A DNA stretch of 5,618 nucleotides from Gemmataceae bacterium. GTDB lineage: Bacteria > Planctomycetota > Planctomycetia > Gemmatales > Gemmataceae. Both the position numbers and the translations under genes were made by a program. The stretch is taken from contig CANLGS010000327.1 of the NCBI GenBank assembly GCA_947490035.1, positions 1-5,618 on the forward strand, written 5' to 3'. This document shows, piece by piece, positions 1-2,805 of this stretch (position 1 is the stretch's first letter; each line of letters opens with the position of its first letter). Under the pieces are notes generated by a model. The model saw only the letters and a list, made by a program, of their open reading frames with translations. It searched no databases and was not told the DNA's origin.

Positions 1-1377
1 GTCGGTGACCGCGCTCAGGTCAACGCCCAGCGTGCCGAAGCGGATGCCGTCCGGCACGCGAGCCGCGAGGGCGCGCGCGGGCAGAGCGTCCCACGCGGGG
101 AAGGTCGTTTCGCCCGCGGCGCGCAACTCGGTGAAGGTGTTCGCGACCTCGTGCGTCGTGGTGTTCCACGCGCCGGCCATCGCGTGCCACGCGGCGTCGC
201 GGGCGGCGGTCGCGGCGGCCATCTTTTCGGCGAACGCCGCTTCCGCGGCGTTCAACTCCGCGCCGCGCCGCGCCTCGATCTCGGCCTTCTTCGTGCGGTA
301 GCGCTCGTCGTCGGAGCGTGTCTCGTTGCCGCGCTTGCGGCGGAGACGCTCGGCCGTGGTCGCGAACTCCGCTTCAATCCGCAGAACCTCCTCGTCGAAC
401 TGCTTCTTCTGCGATTCCAATAGCGGGATGTAGTAGTCGTGCGTCTTCTGGCGACGGCGGGCGTGCTTGTCGCGCAAGCGCTTGATCTCCGCCGCGAACT
501 CGGTGGCGGCGTAGTCGTTGAGCAGTTGGCACGCGCGCGTTGCGTCCGCGAGTTGCTCCGCGATCTTCTTCCCTTGCCGGCGTGTCGCGCGCCGACCGAG
601 CCAACGGAGGAATGCCCACAGCCCGATGGCGAACACGACACCCGCGGTGCCAAAGATTGCGCCCGACAGGCGCAGGTCATCCACGACCACGAGCGTTGAC
701 ACGCCGACGCCCCCGAACAGCACGACCAACACGAGCAACCGCACCGGACTTCCCCAACCGGGCGACTTCGCGGATCGCAGCCGCGAGACGCTCTCTTCGG
801 CGGCGGCGAGCGCCTTGTTCATGCGCTTGATCGGGTCGTCGTCGGTCGGCGCGGGGAGTTCGTCGGCGAACTCGATTTCCGCGCGAGGCACGCGACCGCG
901 CTTCAGTAGCGGCTCGGTTTCGGCCCACAGGGCATCGACCTGTTCGTGCCCGGCGGCGGCCTTGCGTTGCAGCGTGTCGAGTTGCTCCTTCGCGGTCTTC
1001 TCGCCGGCTTCGAGCAGCGTGTTGTGACTCCAGAGTTGTTCGTCGAACTTGGTCTGCCCGTCCTTCTGCGCGGCGTTGAAGCGGTCGGTGGTGAGCCGGC
1101 GGCGGTCGTCGCGCCCGCGATCGTTGGCGACTTGCTTGGCGGTGAAGTCCTTCGCGCCGCGCTCCTGGGTCGCGGTGCGCTCGGCTTCGACCTCGCGGAG
1201 TTCCTTCTCCAGTGTCCCGGCGTGTAACTTCCGCGCGCGGGTGATCTCGCGCTCGGCCTTCTCGGCTGTGGTTTGGAAGGCGGCGGTGAGTTCCGCGTCG
1301 GCGGTAGCCCGCGCGCGGGCGGCGGCGGAGAGGGCCGCGAGTGCGGCCCGCTGGCGGTCGGACAGGTTGTCGGACAT
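1..1377 (-). CDS. FtsK/SpoIIIE-like (candidate type VII secretion ATPase) membrane protein, N-terminal part, 3' end outside window
   Basis: The frame is open from ATG at 1377 to base 1, giving 459 codons without a stop; the C-terminus lies beyond the left edge. Residues about 20-200 are rich in K, E, R, A and Q and look like a long coiled coil. Residues about 211-232 (PVRLLVLVVLFGGVGVSTLV...) and 236-258 are two hydrophobic segments joined by a short acidic loop (DDLRLSG). K/R residues flank the outer ends, so both termini should be cytoplasmic. Residues about 260-400 are a second, highly charged coiled coil. The final visible part (VPDGIRFGTLGVDLSAV, about 441-457) resembles, from memory, the segment just before the ATPase domain in planctomycete FtsK/SpoIIIE proteins. 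Walker motifs are not in the window, so the motor function is inferred from this resemblance, the membrane hairpin (EccC-type ATPases also have two N-terminal membrane helices) and the WXG100-like neighbour. The start follows the previous stop by 33 nt and has no clear Shine-Dalgarno sequence. Alternative: an unrelated coiled-coil membrane protein. Confidence 0.8.
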   Translation of the reverse strand, partial: MSDNLSDRQRAALAALSAAARARATADAELTAAFQTTAEKAEREITRARKLHAGTLEKELREVEAERTATQERGAKDFTAKQVANDRGRDDRRRLTTDRFNAAQKDGQTKFDEQLWSHNTLLEAGEKTAKEQLDTLQRKAAAGHEQVDALWAETEPLLKRGRVPRAEIEFADELPAPTDDDPIKRMNKALAAAEESVSRLRSAKSPGWGSPVRLLVLVVLFGGVGVSTLVVVDDLRLSGAIFGTAGVVFAIGLWAFLRWLGRRATRRQGKKIAEQLADATRACQLLNDYAATEFAAEIKRLRDKHARRRQKTHDYYIPLLESQKKQFDEEVLRIEAEFATTAERLRRKRGNETRSDDERYRTKKAEIEARRGAELNAAEAAFAEKMAAATAARDAAWHAMAGAWNTTTHEVANTFTELRAAGETTFPAWDALPARALAARVPDGIRFGTLGVDLSAVTD

Positions 1378-1410
1378 GCGGCACCGTGAGCGGGCGGAAG
1401 GCTTCAGACG

Positions 1411-1632
1411 CTACGACGGGAACTCGCACTCCTGGCGGACCTGCGCGAACAGCACGGACATCTGGTCGATGGCGCGCATCGTGTCGCTCGCGGCGCGGTC
1501 GAGCGGGTCCACGACCTTCTCGCCGTGGTCGGCGTGAACGGCGTCGTCCCAGGTGTCGAACGTCGCGTCCCACTTCGCGCGGGCGGTCTTCTGCGCGTCG
1601 TAAATCTGGCTGCGCGTGGCGCCGAACTTCAT
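1411..1632 (-). CDS. Small helical protein (73 aa), WXG100-like size, function unknown
   Basis: This 73-residue protein starts at ATG 1632 and ends at TAG 1411-1413. Its start overlaps the stop of the preceding gene in an ATGA, and a strong Shine-Dalgarno sequence lies 8 nt upstream, so translation is probably coupled. The protein is predicted to be nearly all helical: a first helix with W21 and W28 (KWDATFDTWDDAV), a short break around HADHGEKVVDPLD, and a second helix from about 42 to 69 ending in VRQECEF. The W28-D-D30 turn recalls, but does not match, the W-x-G hairpin of WXG100 proteins. There is no signal peptide or membrane segment. Its place between a helical gene and the FtsK/SpoIIIE-like gene suggests a small partner, chaperone or substrate of the same system. 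I do not recognise a named family. The gene is missed easily because it is short, but the coupling and ribosome binding site make it convincing. Confidence 0.85.
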   Translation of the reverse strand: MKFGATRSQIYDAQKTARAKWDATFDTWDDAVHADHGEKVVDPLDRAASDTMRAIDQMSVLFAQVRQECEFPS

Positions 1633-2207
1633 TGGGGTTGCTCCTCCGTTGTCTTCGCCGCCTGCGGCTTCTCGCGCGTGTCTTGCGAAGCCGCGAGCGG
1701 CGAAGAGGTGTTTGGCCCCGGCGAGTGGTCCGGTCGCAACCCGGCGTAGCTCTCCAGCGCCACGATGCGGCGCGTCAGTTCGGTGAGCGCGCTGGGCAGG
1801 TCGGCTTCGAGGATCGACTTGAGTCGGCGCGACGGCCCGGTGAGCGTCTCGTCCACCGCCTTCGGCAGCCGGCCGATCCACCGGCGCACGGTTTCGACCT
1901 TCTCCTCCGCGTGTTCCTTCCGCGCCTTCGCGAGTCGCAGCGCCTTCTCTTGAACGGTGCAGTCGGGCATGCGGCCGTCCCAGTTGGGGAACTTCCGCTG
2001 CGCCAGTTCGGCCTTCGCGCGAACGACATCTTCTTCGCAGTCGCGCACGGCCCGCTGCCAGCGCGTGAGTTGTTCGCCGAGCCAATCGAACGCGCGGCGG
2101 ATTTCGAGATCGACGCCGGCCATCGCCTCGGACAGCCCGTCGCCGTAGTTGGTGAGGGCCGCGTGCCAGTCGATCACCGCGGCGATGGAGCGAACGTCGG
2201 CGGACAT
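1629..2207 (-). CDS. Helical coiled-coil protein (192 aa) of the WXG100/FtsK-like cassette, function unknown
   Basis: This protein runs from ATG 2207 to TGA 1629-1631; the stop overlaps the next start by 4 bp (ATGA). Residues about 1-155 are predicted to be almost entirely helical and are rich in K, E, R and A with spaced tryptophans (W14, W42, W50, W76, W110). A charged coiled coil spans about 45-110, interrupted near residues 73-85 (FPNWDGRMPDCT). The region ends with a conserved-looking ALESYAGL segment at 150-157. Residues about 158-192 form a low-complexity tail rich in P, S, T, Q and E that is probably disordered. A literal W-L-G occurs at 42-44, close to where WXG100 proteins carry their motif, but the surroundings look like continuous helix, so I give this little weight. 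The ribosome binding site is weak (GAGAC at best). There is no signal peptide or membrane segment. It may be a structural component, substrate or chaperone of the adjacent system; no named family is recognised. Confidence 0.87.
   Translation of the reverse strand: MSADVRSIAAVIDWHAALTNYGDGLSEAMAGVDLEIRRAFDWLGEQLTRWQRAVRDCEEDVVRAKAELAQRKFPNWDGRMPDCTVQEKALRLAKARKEHAEEKVETVRRWIGRLPKAVDETLTGPSRRLKSILEADLPSALTELTRRIVALESYAGLRPDHSPGPNTSSPLAASQDTREKPQAAKTTEEQPQ
1641..1647 (-). promoter_or_regulatory. Ribosome binding site of the 73-aa gene
   Basis: Read on the minus strand, GGAGGAG lies 8 nt before ATG 1632. It is inside the 3' end of the upstream coding sequence. It is the strongest Shine-Dalgarno match in the cassette and it fixes the start of this short gene. 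Confidence 0.8.
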
Positions 2208-2231
2208 GGGGAGTCTCGTATCTCGCGCGGT

Positions 2232-2354
2232 CACAGGGCTTCCGCCCTGTGCTACGAACGCCGGCCCCATCCGGGGCGGAAGACACGGCGCCTTGTCTTC
2301 TGTCTTTGCACCCCGGAGGGGTCGCCGTCTGTAGCACAGGGCGGAAGCCCTGTG
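2232..2354. repeat. REP-like inverted doublet with GTAG feet, multi-hairpin element
   Basis: Two perfect inverted copies of a 24-bp unit occupy 2232-2255 and 2331-2354. Each unit is GTAG followed by its own hairpin (CACAGGGC, loop GGAA, GCCCTGTG). The GTAG ends face the centre, so the copies point outwards. Between them lie three further small hairpins in roughly symmetric order: 2264-2277 (GCCCC/GGGGC), 2279-2300 (GAAGACA/TGTCTTC) and 2310-2322 (ACCCC/GGGGT). The element nearly fills the 158-bp space between the WXG100-like gene and the 192-aa gene. The near-palindrome makes both strands read as similar peptides (HRASALCY...), which is a by-product and not a gene. The structure matches REP/BIME-type repeats, in which a GTAG-type tetranucleotide sits at the foot of a hairpin. 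In a transcript it could form strong secondary structure inside the putative operon and lower downstream expression. Multi-copy status in the genome cannot be seen here. Confidence 0.85.
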
Positions 2355-2365
2355 TGCCTCGGCGG

Positions 2366-2638
2366 TCACCTCTGCGACAAATACTCTTCGATCCGCTCGG
2401 CCTTGCGGAGCAGGAACGGGACGTGTTCGCCGGACACCTCCATGAACCGCTCCAGCACGAGCATGGTCGCCTCGAACTCCTGCCGGAAGCGGTCGTGTTC
2501 CTGGTCGCGCCAGCTGTCGCCGAGGGTCATGAGTTGGCCGTGCAAACCGGCGAGGGCGGACTGCATGTCGGCGTTGAACCGCTTCAGGTTGCTGGCGAAC
2601 CGCCGCACTTCGGCCGGGTCCACGATGGCCTGGGACAT
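2366..2638 (-). CDS. WXG100-like protein (ESAT-6 superfamily type), 90 aa
   Basis: This 90-residue, single-domain, probably all-helical protein has ATG at 2638 preceded by a strong Shine-Dalgarno sequence at 8 nt, and stops at TGA 2366-2368. Its length fits WXG100 proteins, which are about 100 residues and fold as a two-helix hairpin. The N-terminal helix (VDPAEVRRFASNLKRF) and the central tryptophan at residue 43, where ESAT-6 also has its W, support the assignment. The turn reads W43-R-D45, so aspartate replaces the usual glycine. The second helix runs from about 46 to 87. There is no signal peptide, as expected for type VII substrates. The C-terminal ERIEEYLSQR has Y86 but no acidic residue four positions on, so the usual YxxxD/E export signal is absent. 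It is the first gene of the putative cassette and is separated from the next by a REP-like element. It could act as a secreted effector, a pore partner or a structural protein. Alternative: a generic helical hairpin protein. Confidence 0.82.
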   Translation of the reverse strand: MSQAIVDPAEVRRFASNLKRFNADMQSALAGLHGQLMTLGDSWRDQEHDRFRQEFEATMLVLERFMEVSGEHVPFLLRKAERIEEYLSQR

Positions 2639-2646
2639 GACGCGAA

Positions 2647-2653
2647 CTCCTCT
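2647..2653 (-). promoter_or_regulatory. Ribosome binding site of the WXG100-like gene
   Basis: On the minus strand, AGAGGAG lies 8 nt before ATG 2638. It decides the start of this gene, since the same frame is open further upstream. Confidence 0.8.
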
Positions 2654-2688
2654 GCGAGAGACGTGACGGGGAGCTACCCATAATACCA

Positions 2689-2718
2689 CGGCCGCGCCAA
2701 AATGTGTTGGCGCGGCCG
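2689..2718. terminator. GC-rich hairpin in the WD40-WXG100 gap, possible terminator
   Basis: A perfect 12-bp stem (CGGCCGCGCCAA paired with TTGGCGCGGCCG) closes a 6-nt loop (AATGTG on the plus strand). It lies 87 nt past the WD40 stop codon and about 50 nt before the WXG100-like start. On the minus strand the stem is followed by TGGTATTAT, which is richer in T than the surroundings but is not a proper U-tract. The hairpin could therefore be a non-canonical terminator for the WD40 gene or only a stable 3' structure. Its sequence is unrelated to the REP-like doublet that starts 3 bp away. Confidence 0.45.
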
Positions 2719-2721
2719 GAA

Positions 2722-2804
2722 AGTAGCCCGCCACTCCGTGGCGGTTCTTCTGTTTTGATCTTGCCCTCGTAAAGAGAAGAACCGCCGCGGAGCGGCGGGC
2801 TACT
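2722..2804. repeat. REP-like inverted doublet directly after the WD40 stop codon
   Basis: Two 30-bp arms (2722-2751 and 2775-2804) are inverted copies with only two differences, separated by 23 nt. Each arm has GTAG at its outer end followed by its own small hairpin: CCGCCA-CTCCG-TGGCGG in the left arm, and CCGCCG-CGGAG-CGGCGG read on the plus strand in the right arm. The two differing positions (2733 and 2739) are the closing pair of the left hairpin, A-T there and G-C in the right copy, so pairing within each arm is kept. The right arm ends one base before the TGA of the WD40 gene. The whole element can also fold as one long stem in the transcript. There is no U-tract, so it is not a classical terminator, but it could protect the 3' end of the mRNA. 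Orientation is convergent, opposite to the other doublet at 2232-2354. Confidence 0.87.
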
Positions 2805-2805
2805 C

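Noticed and set aside
2229..2360. Similar peptides (HRASALCY...) on both strands, possibly a small gene
   Set aside because: The similarity results from the inverted repeat; the peptides lack their own starts and ribosome binding sites.
1341..2666. Long plus-strand open frame (441 codons)
   Set aside because: It runs antisense through four minus-strand genes and both sides of the palindromic element, has an arginine- and proline-rich composition typical of GC-rich shadow frames, and lacks a ribosome binding site.
2680..2685. TATTAT on the minus strand as a -10 promoter box for the WXG100-like gene
   Set aside because: It stands out in GC-rich DNA and lies about 40 nt before the start codon, but no -35-like hexamer is present at 16 to 19 nt spacing, so the support is too weak to list as a promoter.
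2232..2804. The two inverted repeats as a CRISPR array or as ends of one insertion sequence
   Set aside because: The repeats are inverted, not direct with regular spacers, the two families differ in sequence, and the DNA between them encodes only the WXG100-like protein and no transposase.
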